Shown: piece by piece, positions 8,898 to 16,568 of the stretch
Layout: each line of letters begins with the position of its first letter
Numbering within the stretch: position 1 is the stretch's first letter
Assembly (NCBI GenBank): GCA_017621875.1
Contig: JAGASE010000010.1
Location: 1-48,038 of the forward strand
Direction of reading: 5' to 3'
From: Clostridia bacterium
GTDB taxonomy: Bacteria; Bacillota; Clostridia; UBA1381
DNA length: 48,038 nucleotides
Position numbers and translations under genes: made by a program
The notes under the pieces: generated by a model
What the model was told of the DNA's origin: nothing
Database searches by the model: none
The model's input: the letters and a program-made list of their open reading frames with translations, nothing else

Positions 8898-9311
8898 ATG
8901 CACATAATAGTTTGTCTTGACGATAATAACGGAATGGCATTTAACAATCGCAGACAAAGCATGGACAGAGTTGTAAGAGAGAAAATACTCTCTTTATGCA
9001 AGGGCGACAGGCTATATATGAGCGGTTATTCGTTTGCACAATTTACCGAGGTGGCAGAGAATATTATTGTGGACGAGAATTTTCTTTCAGCTGCCGGAAA
9101 AGATGATTTCTGCTTTGTAGAAACCTGCACCTTTTCACCGGATACTGCGGAGAGGCTGTATGTATTTAAGTGGAACAGAGTATATCCGTCGGATTTAAAA
9201 CTGAGCTTTGATATAGAAAAAAGCGGATTTGCCCTTTTGGAATCGACCGATTTTGAGGGATTTTCGCACGAAAAAATAACACTTGAGATATATGAAAGGG
9301 AGAGCATATGA
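8898..9311 (+). CDS. Conserved hypothetical protein coupled to a nuclease gene
   Basis: I do not recognise a proven function. The 137-residue protein begins MHIIVCLDDNNGMAFNNRRQ, which recalls the first strand of dihydrofolate reductase-like proteins (a hydrophobic strand, then a D-x-N-x-G turn), and a later KGDRLYMSGYSFAQF stretch sits where DHFR has its nucleotide-binding strand. The DHFR resemblance is a weak pattern impression; related clostridial proteins have carried unreliable names such as ribonuclease Z. It has no signal peptide and no membrane segment. AGGAGG is 7 bases before the ATG. Its stop overlaps the start of the nuclease gene (ATGA), so the two are translationally coupled. 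The promoter could be the one before the hairpin ladder. Confidence 0.8.
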   Translation: MHIIVCLDDNNGMAFNNRRQSMDRVVREKILSLCKGDRLYMSGYSFAQFTEVAENIIVDENFLSAAGKDDFCFVETCTFSPDTAERLYVFKWNRVYPSDLKLSFDIEKSGFALLESTDFEGFSHEKITLEIYERESI

Positions 9312-10312
9312 GAAGACTGAATAATTTTTTTACTTTATTAATGTGCGTATTCAGTATCGCAGCCTGTGGTCAGCAGCCGGAAACTTCAGATGCGGATAAA
9401 AGCTATAATGAGCTTGTTGCCGAGCTGCAAAACAGCAGTCCGGCATATACAAACGCGGCATATACGCCTATAAATGATAATTCTCCGCTGTTTACTGCCG
9501 ATGATATAACAACAGAGTCCTTTGAATATTACAGTGAGCTTGATGCTTTACAGCGGTGCGGCGTGTGTATTGCGTCGGTTTCGACAGATATTATGCCGAC
9601 CGAGGAGAGAGGCAGCATAGGTTCAATAAAGCCCTCCGGCTGGCAGAGTGTAAAATATGATATTGTTGACGGAAAATATCTTTATAACAGATGTCACCTT
9701 ATCGGCTATCAGCTGACGGGTGAAAATGCCAACGAAAGCAATCTAATCACCGGTACGAGGTATCTGAATATGGACGGAATGCTGCCGTTTGAAAACATGC
9801 TTGCAGATTACATAAAGGAAACGAATAACCATGTAATGTATAGAGCAACTCCGATTTTTTCGGGAGATAATCTTGTTGCAGGCGGAGTTCTCCTTGAGGG
9901 ATATTCCGTTGAGGATAACGGTGAGGGCATAAGCTTCTGCGTATATTGTCATAATGTGCAGCCGGGAATAGTGATTGATTATTCTGACGGCACAAGCAAA
10001 GTTGCCGAGGAAAATTTATCGAAAAAAGAAACTACACAAACAGGAAATTCGGAAGAAAAAGGCAGCAATGAGGAAAATAAAGAAAAAACGGACGAAAATC
10101 CGCAGACTGTACCTATTGTGACTGAAAATGAGCAAGGCTCTGACGGCAATACCGATACAAAGTATATTCTCAATACGAATACAAAGAAAATTCACCTGCC
10201 GTCATGCTCAAGTGTAGAGGACATAAAGGAAGGAAACAAGGAGGAAACCTCCTTGTCAAAGGAAGCACTTCTGCTTCAAGGATATACCCCTTGCGGAAGA
10301 TGCAAGCCGTGA
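9308..10312 (+). CDS. Lipoprotein DNA/RNA non-specific endonuclease with C-terminal Cys domain
   Basis: The 334-residue product has a lipoprotein signal with lipobox SIAAC (C20), so it should be anchored outside the membrane. Residues about 40-220 form a beta-beta-alpha-metal nuclease of the EndA / sporulation-nuclease type: YNRCHLIGYQLTGENANESN carries the general-base histidine (H130), followed by NLITGTRYLN. The canonical DRGH motif is NRCH here. A low-complexity Glu/Lys/Asn linker (about 225-280) leads to a C-terminal domain with a KIHLPSC...CGRC pattern (about 284-334), a small metal-binding module often attached to clostridial extracellular nucleases. It is coupled to the preceding hypothetical gene and ends at a bidirectional terminator. 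Likely roles are nutrient nucleic acid breakdown or DNA uptake. Confidence 0.85.
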   Translation: MRRLNNFFTLLMCVFSIAACGQQPETSDADKSYNELVAELQNSSPAYTNAAYTPINDNSPLFTADDITTESFEYYSELDALQRCGVCIASVSTDIMPTEERGSIGSIKPSGWQSVKYDIVDGKYLYNRCHLIGYQLTGENANESNLITGTRYLNMDGMLPFENMLADYIKETNNHVMYRATPIFSGDNLVAGGVLLEGYSVEDNGEGISFCVYCHNVQPGIVIDYSDGTSKVAEENLSKKETTQTGNSEEKGSNEENKEKTDENPQTVPIVTENEQGSDGNTDTKYILNTNTKKIHLPSCSSVEDIKEGNKEETSLSKEALLLQGYTPCGRCKP

Positions 10313-10320
10313 TGAAATAT

Positions 10321-10352
10321 AAAAAACATGCATAAGCGTATGCATGTTTTTT
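10321..10352. terminator. Bidirectional terminator between convergent genes
   Basis: AAAAAACATGCATA (10321-10334) and TATGCATGTTTTTT (10339-10352) form a perfect 14-bp stem with a 4-base AGCG loop. T-runs occur on both strands. It separates the plus-strand nuclease from the minus-strand membrane protein. Confidence 0.9.
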
Positions 10353-10368
10353 CTTGTATTGAATTTAT

Positions 10369-10668
10369 TCAGATTATGATATCGTACAGAAAGACAAGGC
10401 TTATGAGAAAAAGCACGATATGTGCATACACAAGCATATTTATTTTCCCGAAAGCTTCCTCATCGCGAAGTCGCTTTATTGCTTTTAAAAGCACCAGCCC
10501 CATTCCGCAGATGATTGCAGGGAAAAAGAAAAATCCCAAAAGTGCACCACTGTTTTCGGTGTACTTCATAATAAAATCCAGAACTATTATAAAATATGCA
10601 CAGCCGCTTAAAAGTGCAAATATAAGGCTGCCGTATTTTGTATCAAAAATTTTTCCTATACCTTGCAT
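10369..10668 (-). CDS. Small three-helix membrane protein of unknown function
   Basis: I do not recognise this gene. From the ATG at 10668 the product is 99 residues, with three hydrophobic stretches (about 14-36, 42-64 and 75-98) and a positively charged KAIKRLRDEEAFGK loop between the second and third. A longer frame begins further upstream (from 10737), but its extra residues are Arg/Cys-rich and unlike a leader, and a GCCGC-AAAA-GCGGC hairpin (10687-10700) lies in that stretch. GGGA about 9 bases before the chosen ATG is a modest ribosome binding site. It converges on the nuclease gene across a shared terminator. Confidence 0.6.
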   Translation of the reverse strand: MQGIGKIFDTKYGSLIFALLSGCAYFIIVLDFIMKYTENSGALLGFFFFPAIICGMGLVLLKAIKRLRDEEAFGKINMLVYAHIVLFLISLVFLYDIII

Positions 10669-10872
10669 ATTAAATCTATCCCTTCTGCCGCAAAAGCGGC
10701 TCTTTGCAGTAAACATTTTCAAAAATAAGTATATCATATTTCAAAAATAAAATCAACATATATAAATAAGAGAGGGTGTGCTTTAATGTAGAAAAATGTA
10801 AAAAATTATAGAATTTTGATAAAAAACATATGCTGAAAATATTGGTTGTTGGTAAAAATATCTAAATTTTTC

Positions 10873-10901
10873 TTGACAATGTGCAGGTTTGGTGATATAA
10901 T
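10873..10901 (+). promoter_or_regulatory. Sigma-A promoter of sigH
   Basis: TTGACA (10873-10878), 17-base spacer, TATAAT (10896-10901): both boxes match the consensus exactly. It lies about 55 bases before the sigH start. Confidence 0.92.
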
Positions 10902-10956
10902 AACTTCACAGTATATTTAAAGGCATATTTGCTCATGGTGTTGGAGGATTTTGTGT

Positions 10957-11574
10957 ATGGACAAGGCAGGTCAGGAGTCTTTATACAAGCTTTCGGACGA
11001 GGAGGTTGTTGAAAAAGCTCAGGCAGGAGATGATGAGGCTCTTAATCACATAATTGCACGATATCGCAATTATGTTTATTCAAAGGCCAATACTTATTTT
11101 CTTGTCGGTGCAGAAAAGGACGATGTGGCACAGGAGGGACTGATAGGGCTTTACAATGCTGTAAAGGAATTTGATGCTGAAGGCGGCAGCTCTTTTAAGA
11201 GCTTTGCGGCTCTTTGTATTTCGCGGCAGATTATCACCGCGGTAAAGGCGGCTACGCGTAAAAAGCATATTCCGCTCAATTCCTACATATCCCTGGACAA
11301 AACTGACGCTGAAGGAGATGCGGACGAGGCTATTGATGCAGCTTTTGAGATGGGAGAGCAGAACCCGGAGGATATTGTTATCGGTCAGGAGGATTTAAGC
11401 CGTATAGAATATACAATTCACAAAACGCTGAGCAAGCTTGAAATGCAGGTGTTTATCTATTATACTCAAGGAATGTCCTATGAGGAGATTGCCAAAGCAC
11501 TTGCAAAGCCCGTAAAATCCATTGATAATGCATTGCAGCGTATCAAAAAAAAGCTCTTAAAGGAGCTGAAATAA
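10957..11574 (+). CDS. sigH: RNA polymerase sporulation sigma factor SigH
   Basis: SigH directs RNA polymerase to early sporulation and transition-state promoters. The 205-residue protein has the sigma-70 family layout: region 2 with DDVAQEGLIGLYNAVKEFD and SFKSFAALCISRQIITAVKAATRKKH (about residues 49-110), an acidic linker, and a C-terminal region 4 helix-turn-helix (TQGMSYEEIAKAL, then KSIDNALQRIKKKL). Length and motifs fit Spo0H. I choose the ATG at 10957, 9 bases after GGAGG; the TTG at 10951 is only 3 bases from it. The gene has a near-perfect sigma-A promoter. It is followed by a zinc-ribbon gene rather than by the rpmG/secE genes found after sigH in Bacillus. Confidence 0.94.
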   Translation: MDKAGQESLYKLSDEEVVEKAQAGDDEALNHIIARYRNYVYSKANTYFLVGAEKDDVAQEGLIGLYNAVKEFDAEGGSSFKSFAALCISRQIITAVKAATRKKHIPLNSYISLDKTDAEGDADEAIDAAFEMGEQNPEDIVIGQEDLSRIEYTIHKTLSKLEMQVFIYYTQGMSYEEIAKALAKPVKSIDNALQRIKKKLLKELK

Positions 11575-11673
11575 CCGCTTATAGCTTAAGAAAAGCATGC
11601 TTTTTGCAGATGAGGGTGCAAATCCCTTTGGGCGGAGAAAATTTTTTAACTAATTCAAAGTGAGGGACTAACC

Positions 11674-11946
11674 ATGTACGAAGACAAAACTTTAATCTGT
11701 AAGGACTGCGGTCAGGAGTTTATTTTCTCTGCAGGAGAACAGGAATTTTATGCAGAAAAGGGATTCCAGAATGAACCTATCCGCTGCAAGGATTGCAGAG
11801 TGGCAAGAAAGAACAGCCTTAAGCAGAATAGGGAAATGTATGAAATTACCTGTGCAGATTGCGGCAAGGTGGACAAGGTTCCATTTTTGCCTAAAAACGA
11901 TAGACCGGTTTATTGCAGCGAATGCTTTGAAAAGCATAAGGATTAA
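11674..11946 (+). CDS. Zinc-ribbon domain protein
   Basis: The 90-residue protein carries CKDCGQEF (C9, C12), then CKDC (C38, C41), then CADCGK and a final CSEC, giving two four-cysteine zinc sites. It resembles the small clostridial probable zinc-ribbon family (CxxC pairs with FYAEKGFQNEPIRCKDCR). The function is unknown; nucleic acid or protein binding is plausible. GAGGG precedes the ATG. It follows sigH on the same strand after 99 bases and ends at a strong terminator. The gap before it contains the palindrome AAAAGCATGCTTTT, a possible weak stop for sigH transcripts. Confidence 0.85.
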   Translation: MYEDKTLICKDCGQEFIFSAGEQEFYAEKGFQNEPIRCKDCRVARKNSLKQNREMYEITCADCGKVDKVPFLPKNDRPVYCSECFEKHKD

Positions 11947-11976
11947 TCTCTTGCTTAATAATGAAACGGATTTTAA

Positions 11977-12004
11977 GGGGACGCTTTTGGCGTCCCCGTT
12001 TTTT
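11977..12004 (+). terminator. Rho-independent terminator
   Basis: GGGGACGC (11977-11984) pairs with GCGTCCCC (11990-11997) around a 5-base loop, followed by GTTTTTT. It ends the zinc-ribbon transcript; the convergent ylbJ gene stops 10 bases beyond. Confidence 0.92.
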
Positions 12005-12013
12005 ATGATATAT

Positions 12014-13117
12014 TTATCTTTCTACAGAGGAGGGCGATTTTGTGGCACTTGCACTGAAAAAAATGATAAAGGCGGCAAGAAGCGTGAAAAACAACACATT
12101 AATGACGGAATAAAGCGAGCCCATGCAAAAGCCTGCATCAAGGGCTGCTGCGTTGTTCATAAATACGGACACCTTGGGCGGAAAAATTTTGAAGTATATA
12201 AGGGTATAAAGGGCCGCAAGTGTGCCGTGCAGAAGCTTGCCGAAAAAATACGGTATAAGGCTTAGACCTTGCTTTGACACAATTGCGATTACCTGCAGAT
12301 GTACGCAAAGTCCTGCAAAGCCGACCACAAATGCGGACATGACGAGCTTTTCGGTAAGTGAAAGCGTTGTTTCACTTATGCTCTTTGTTCCGCCAGTCAG
12401 CTCCATAATTCCTGAGAAGAATGCCTTTAAAATGTCGTTAACAGGCAGCTGTGAGGTTATTATGCCTGAAATCACGCTGAAAAATATCACAGCACCGCAA
12501 ACTGTCAGAATACTGTTTAATGAGCTTGCCAAAACCTGTGAAAACACCTCGGAAAAGCTGCGTTCAGGTTGGCTTATTTCATATGCGGGTGCGGAATGCT
12601 TTCCGGGAGCATAAAACCGAAAGATAATTCCTACGGTGAGTGCTGCAAGGATATGCGAAACGTACAGCACTATACCGAACTGTCTGCCGGAATAAATTGC
12701 AGCACCCACAGCACCGAGAATAAACAGTGGACCTGAATTATTGCAAAAGGCAAGCAAACGTTCGGTTTCGGATTTGGATAAATATCCGGATTCATAAAGC
12801 TGGCATGCCGTTACTGCTCCGAGCGGATAACCACTTATTATTCCCAAAACAAGTGCCGCCGCACCGCAGCCGCTGACATTAAAAAGCGGCTTCATAATCG
12901 GCTTGCAGATTTGTGAAAGAGTTTTTGAAAGCCCGGAATAAATTAAAAGCCCCGAACAGATAAAAAACGGGAAAAGTGACGGAATTATTACCTCTTTGCA
13001 TATGTCGATTGCCTGACGTGCGTACATAATCGAATTTTCAGGAAAAATTATCATCATAACGGTAACATAAACCACAATCAAATACGGTATAAGCTTTTTC
13101 AGTTTAAGCGTCTTCAT
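12014..13117 (-). CDS. ylbJ: Sporulation integral membrane protein YlbJ
   Basis: YlbJ is a polytopic membrane protein needed for spore cortex formation in Bacillus and belongs to the nucleoside-transporter/gate-domain superfamily. The 367-residue product has about eight to nine hydrophobic helices and the family block PSLFPFFICSGLL followed by GIISGYPLGAVTACQLYESG, then LLAFCNNSGPLFILGAVG. The start is the ATG at 13117, preceded by GGAGGTG at 5 bases. It is divergent from yqfC, and the 76-base gap between them probably carries both promoters. In Bacillus ylbJ is not next to yqfC, so this grouping of sporulation genes is a local arrangement. Confidence 0.9.
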   Translation of the reverse strand: MKTLKLKKLIPYLIVVYVTVMMIIFPENSIMYARQAIDICKEVIIPSLFPFFICSGLLIYSGLSKTLSQICKPIMKPLFNVSGCGAAALVLGIISGYPLGAVTACQLYESGYLSKSETERLLAFCNNSGPLFILGAVGAAIYSGRQFGIVLYVSHILAALTVGIIFRFYAPGKHSAPAYEISQPERSFSEVFSQVLASSLNSILTVCGAVIFFSVISGIITSQLPVNDILKAFFSGIMELTGGTKSISETTLSLTEKLVMSAFVVGFAGLCVHLQVIAIVSKQGLSLIPYFFGKLLHGTLAALYTLIYFKIFPPKVSVFMNNAAALDAGFCMGSLYSVINVLFFTLLAAFIIFFSASATKSPSSVER

Positions 13118-13165
13118 TTAAGCACCTCCATAACAATGATTATGACATTGAAGTTAAAAATATAG

Positions 13166-13173
13166 CATATAAT
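13166..13173 (+). promoter_or_regulatory. Possible sigma-E -10 element before yqfC
   Basis: CATATAAT matches the sigma-E -10 consensus CATACAnT at nearly all positions and lies 8 bases before the GAGGTG ribosome binding site. A good -35 is not evident. Sigma-E control would suit the mother-cell role of yqfCD, but this is weak. Confidence 0.3.
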
Positions 13174-13193
13174 TTTTCAAGAGGTGATTAACT

Positions 13194-13454
13194 TTGGATA
13201 TTGCAAGAGCGATTTCGGATTCGATGGAAATTCCGTGCGAGGTTACGCTGGATATTCCTAAAATAACCCTTGTGGGAAATATGAGGGTGCATATAGAAAA
13301 TTATTTGGCATTGGTTGAATACAAGAAGGAAAATATAAAGCTGAAATATAAAGGCGGTATTATTGAAGTATGCGGACAGGACTTTGATATCAGAACAATC
13401 GGAGAGGGAAATATCGTTGTCTGCGGAAAAATTGATGCCGTTAAGCTGATTTAG
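13194..13454 (+). CDS. yqfC: Sporulation protein YqfC (YabP/YqfC family)
   Basis: The 86-residue product belongs to the YabP/YqfC family of small sporulation proteins; its middle block DIPKITLVGNMRVHIENYLALVEY, and the later GGIIEVCGQDFDIRTIGEGNIVVCGKI, are typical. These proteins act in the mother cell, probably at the spore envelope, together with YqfD. The start is a TTG at 13194, 7 bases after GAGGTG; no ATG or GTG fits. It is followed 15 bases later by yqfD, the conserved order. Confidence 0.92.
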   Translation: MDIARAISDSMEIPCEVTLDIPKITLVGNMRVHIENYLALVEYKKENIKLKYKGGIIEVCGQDFDIRTIGEGNIVVCGKIDAVKLI

Positions 13455-13469
13455 GGAGGTTTTTTTAAA

Positions 13470-14699
13470 TTGTTTTTAATAAAAATCTTCCATTTTCTCA
13501 AAGGATATGTTATACTGTTAATATCGGGGCATAATAAAGAGGAATTTTTAAATTCCATTCTTAAAATCGGCATTAAGCCTATCCGCATGGATTATTGCGA
13601 TGACGGAATTATCGCAGCTCTTTCGGTTAGTGATTTTTTTCGGATAAGGGAGGCAGATATTCGTGCCCGCGTGCATATTTTGAAAAAACGCGGTGCAGTG
13701 TTTGTTGCAAAAAGACTGAAGAAAAGAAAAGCCTTTGTGGTTGGAATGCTTGCATTTGTTATGATGTTTGCGTTAGGCTCGCAGTTTATCTGGACGGTAA
13801 GCTATGAAGGTGTGGAAAGCTGCGATATTCAGCAGCTTGAAAAAGCGGTGGAGCTTGCAGGACTTCACGAGGGAATGCTTAAAAGGAATTTAAAATCCGG
13901 TCTTGAAATGAAAAATATAATTCTGAATCATACCGACAATATCTGCTGGGCGTGGGTGTATGTTAAGGGTACAAAAGCTGTAGTTAAGGTGAGAGAGGAT
14001 ATTCTTCCGCCGGAGGTGTTTGACCCAAATGTTCCATGCGATATTGTTGCGATGAGAAGCGGAATTATCAAAAGAGTTATAACAACTCACGGAAAATGTG
14101 TGGCGGCGGAAAATCAGGCGGTAGCACCGGGAGATACGATTATAAGCGGAACGTACAATTTTGAAAACGAACCGGGATATCAGGTACATTCTGCAGGAGT
14201 GGTAGAAGCGTATACCGAACACGTAAAAACGGGGACATATAAGCAAAATTATTGCTATAAAAAGTACAGCGGCAGAAAACGCAGGCTTGTGACGCTTAAA
14301 TTCTTAAAATGGGAGCTTCCTTTGTATCTTGATGGGGACATAAAATATGAAAGCTATGACAGCCTGCAGCGAGAGTATGACCTAAAGCTGGGAAAGGACT
14401 ATTATCCCGGTCTTGGCATAAGAGTAGTGACCTGTGAGGAATATGCGGTGGAAAAAGAGCCTATTTCGTACGATGTGGCTGCGGAGCTTGCGATAAAGGA
14501 GCTTGAGAAGGAGATTTCGCGAGAGCTTCTGCCCGGCTCAAAGCTAATTGACAGACACGAGGATGTGCAAAAGCTTGACGAGGAAACGATTTCCGTAACA
14601 CTTACAATGAACTTTATTGAACAAATAGGGACAGAAAAACGAATTGAAGAGGTGACATTTATTGAACCAAAGACAGATAGAACTGCCGCAGGAGATTGA
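13470..14699 (+). CDS. yqfD: Sporulation protein YqfD
   Basis: YqfD is a mother-cell sporulation membrane protein; its exact role is unknown. The 409-residue product has a short hydrophobic N-terminal region, a basic segment (about 70-90: KKRGAVFVAKRLKKRKA), one clear transmembrane helix (about 91-110), and a large outer domain with VKVREDILPPEVFDPNVPCDIVAMRSGIIKR, typical of the family. The start is a TTG at 13470, 10 bases from GGGAGG. Its last 38 bases overlap phoH, so the genes are translationally coupled. The order yqfC-yqfD-phoH is that of Bacillus. Confidence 0.92.
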   Translation: MFLIKIFHFLKGYVILLISGHNKEEFLNSILKIGIKPIRMDYCDDGIIAALSVSDFFRIREADIRARVHILKKRGAVFVAKRLKKRKAFVVGMLAFVMMFALGSQFIWTVSYEGVESCDIQQLEKAVELAGLHEGMLKRNLKSGLEMKNIILNHTDNICWAWVYVKGTKAVVKVREDILPPEVFDPNVPCDIVAMRSGIIKRVITTHGKCVAAENQAVAPGDTIISGTYNFENEPGYQVHSAGVVEAYTEHVKTGTYKQNYCYKKYSGRKRRLVTLKFLKWELPLYLDGDIKYESYDSLQREYDLKLGKDYYPGLGIRVVTCEEYAVEKEPISYDVAAELAIKELEKEISRELLPGSKLIDRHEDVQKLDEETISVTLTMNFIEQIGTEKRIEEVTFIEPKTDRTAAGD

Positions 14700-15672
14700 T
14701 TTGCAGAGCCTGTTCGGTAGCTTCGATTCTAATTTAAAGCTGCTCGAGAAAGGGCTTGAGGTAGGCATAACCTCAAGAGATAACTGCATAAAAATTTCGG
14801 GCGAGGAGGAGAATGTTGAAAAGGCAGGAGAGGTTATAACAATTCTTCTTCAGATACTCCAAAAGGGTGAGAGTATTGACGAGCAAAAGATACTGTACGC
14901 AATTACGATGGTGCAGGAAAACGGAGGCTTTGATATAAAGCTTTTGGGAGACGACTGCATTGCGGTTAACCATAAGGGAAATCCAATTAAGACAAAAACC
15001 CTCGGTCAGAAAAAATATATCGAGGCAATCAACAACAACACGATTGTTTTCGGAATCGGTCCTGCCGGAACAGGAAAAACATATCTTGCCGTTGCAAAGG
15101 CTGTTACAGCACTTCGCAATAAAGAGGTCAGCAGAATAATTCTCACAAGACCTGCCGTTGAAGCGGGCGAAAAGCTCGGATTTTTGCCGGGCGATTTGCA
15201 GAATAAGGTTGACCCGTATCTTCGTCCGCTGTATGACGGAATGTACGAAATGCTGGGCGGAGAAGGCTTTGCACGCTATCAGGAGCGTGGAATGATTGAG
15301 GTTGCTCCTCTTGCGTACATGAGAGGAAGAACGTTGGATAATGCCTTTATTATTCTTGACGAGGCACAGAATACGACTCCTGAGCAGATGAAAATGTTTT
15401 TAACCAGAATTGGTTTCGGCTCAAGAGCAATCGTAACGGGTGATATAACGCAGGTGGATTTGCCGGACGGCAAAAAATCGGGACTCAAGGTTGCACAGAG
15501 AGTGCTTAAAAATATCGAGGGTATTGAATTTTCGATTTTGACCGATAAGGACGTTGTGCGTCATCCGCTGGTACAGAAGATTATCAAGGCGTATGAGAAA
15601 TACGATAGCGAACAGGAGAAAAAACGCAGAAATGACAAGGATAATAATAGAGAACGAGCAAGAAAAAATTGA
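14662..15672 (+). CDS. phoH: PhoH family ATPase
   Basis: PhoH-type ATPases are cytosolic P-loop proteins linked to RNA metabolism and commonly encoded beside ybeY. The 336-residue protein has the Walker A motif GPAGTGKT (residues 133-140), preceded by a small KH-like N-terminal part, and a Walker B region FIILDEAQNTTPEQMKMFLTRIG, followed by the conserved SRAIVTGDITQVDLP. It starts at a TTG (14662) with GAGGTGAC upstream inside the end of yqfD, and its last 41 bases overlap ybeY. The tail is Lys/Arg-rich. The Bacillus HD-domain gene pgpH (yqfF), normally between phoH and ybeY, is missing here. Confidence 0.94.
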   Translation: MNQRQIELPQEIDLQSLFGSFDSNLKLLEKGLEVGITSRDNCIKISGEEENVEKAGEVITILLQILQKGESIDEQKILYAITMVQENGGFDIKLLGDDCIAVNHKGNPIKTKTLGQKKYIEAINNNTIVFGIGPAGTGKTYLAVAKAVTALRNKEVSRIILTRPAVEAGEKLGFLPGDLQNKVDPYLRPLYDGMYEMLGGEGFARYQERGMIEVAPLAYMRGRTLDNAFIILDEAQNTTPEQMKMFLTRIGFGSRAIVTGDITQVDLPDGKKSGLKVAQRVLKNIEGIEFSILTDKDVVRHPLVQKIIKAYEKYDSEQEKKRRNDKDNNRERARKN

Positions 15673-16126
15673 AATCGGTGCGGAGCTGTCAAGCGTCATT
15701 GAAAGCGTTGTTCAGGCAACTCTTGATTATGAGGAATGTGATTTTGACGCGGAGGTCAGCATAACTATTGTAGATAATGAAACTATACGAGAAATTAACC
15801 GCGAAAATCGGAATATTGACAAACCAACCGATGTATTGTCCTTTCCGATGCTCTATTTTGATGAAAACGGTGATATAATCGATTCTGATTACGACGTCGA
15901 TGATGAATGTATACTTTTGGGGGATATTGTAATTTCGGCAGAGCGTGCGGCAACGCAGGCGGAGGAGTACGGACACAGCCTTCGCCGCGAAATTGCATTT
16001 CTGACGGCACATTCTATGCTGCATCTTTTGGGCTATGACCACGTTGACGACCCGGAGGGGGAGCGGATAATGTTTGCAAAGCAGGAAGAAATTCTGAAAA
16101 TACTTGGGATAACACGCGAGGTGTAA
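15632..16126 (+). CDS. ybeY: Endoribonuclease YbeY
   Basis: YbeY is a zinc-dependent endoribonuclease for 16S rRNA 3' maturation and late 30S quality control. The 164-residue product carries the metal motif HxxxHxxGYDH: H127, H131, H137. NREYRNIDKPTDVLSFP-like residues appear as NRENRNIDKPTDVLSFP. The start is the ATG at 15632, preceded by AGGAGA at 12 bases; a longer frame extends upstream inside phoH but is not conserved. It overlaps phoH by 41 bases and is followed one base later by the kinase gene. Confidence 0.95.
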   Translation: MTRIIIENEQEKIEIGAELSSVIESVVQATLDYEECDFDAEVSITIVDNETIREINRENRNIDKPTDVLSFPMLYFDENGDIIDSDYDVDDECILLGDIVISAERAATQAEEYGHSLRREIAFLTAHSMLHLLGYDHVDDPEGERIMFAKQEEILKILGITREV

Positions 16127-16127
16127 A

Positions 16128-16568
16128 ATGAGCTTTTATCATGCATTTGAGGGGATTTTTGCGTCGATAAGACGAGAAAAGCATCTTCGGTTTCATATTG
16201 TGATTGCAAATTTAATAGCTGTTTTTGCGTATTTTTACGGTATTTCGCGTATTGAATGGGCGATACTGATTATCTGTGCAGCGTCGGTTATTGCGGCGGA
16301 GCTGTTTAACACAGCTTTAGAGAGTGCAGTTGATACCGCAACACGTGAAATCCGTCCTGATGCAAAGCTTGCAAAGGACGCGGCGGCAGGTGCGGTGCTT
16401 GCACTGTCGGCAGCATCGCTTTTGGTGGGCGTGTGCCTGTTCGGAAATCTTGACAAAATAAAAACAACACTTTTACATATATTTCAAACGCCGCAAATTT
16501 TAATTCCGTGTCTGATTTTGGGCGTTTTAGATGTGATATTTTTAATCGGAGGAAAAAATGACAAATAA
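16128..16568 (+). CDS. dgkA: Diacylglycerol / undecaprenol kinase
   Basis: Membrane lipid kinase of the DgkA family; Gram-positive members phosphorylate undecaprenol or diacylglycerol. The 146-residue protein has the core AFEGIFASIRREKHLRFH, then AAELFNTALESAVD (the conserved ExxNTAxE catalytic region, about residues 58-72), three transmembrane helices and the DAKLAKDAAAGAVL block. It carries an additional C-terminal hydrophobic helix (about 122-141), compared with the roughly 120-residue norm. The start is one base after the ybeY stop, and it overlaps era by 11 bases. Confidence 0.92.
   Translation: MSFYHAFEGIFASIRREKHLRFHIVIANLIAVFAYFYGISRIEWAILIICAASVIAAELFNTALESAVDTATREIRPDAKLAKDAAAGAVLALSAASLLVGVCLFGNLDKIKTTLLHIFQTPQILIPCLILGVLDVIFLIGGKNDK

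Noticed and set aside
10328-10750. Plus-strand reading frame of 140 residues
   Set aside because: It lies antisense to the three-helix membrane protein, begins inside the terminator and has no ribosome binding site.
12014-12265. Plus-strand reading frame 11750-12265 (171 residues)
   Set aside because: It overlaps the zinc-ribbon gene in another frame, crosses a strong terminator and then runs antisense to ylbJ; its composition is not protein-like.
15554-15631. Longer ybeY start
   Set aside because: The extra residues are Arg-rich and lie inside phoH; the family N-terminus fits the ATG at 15632.
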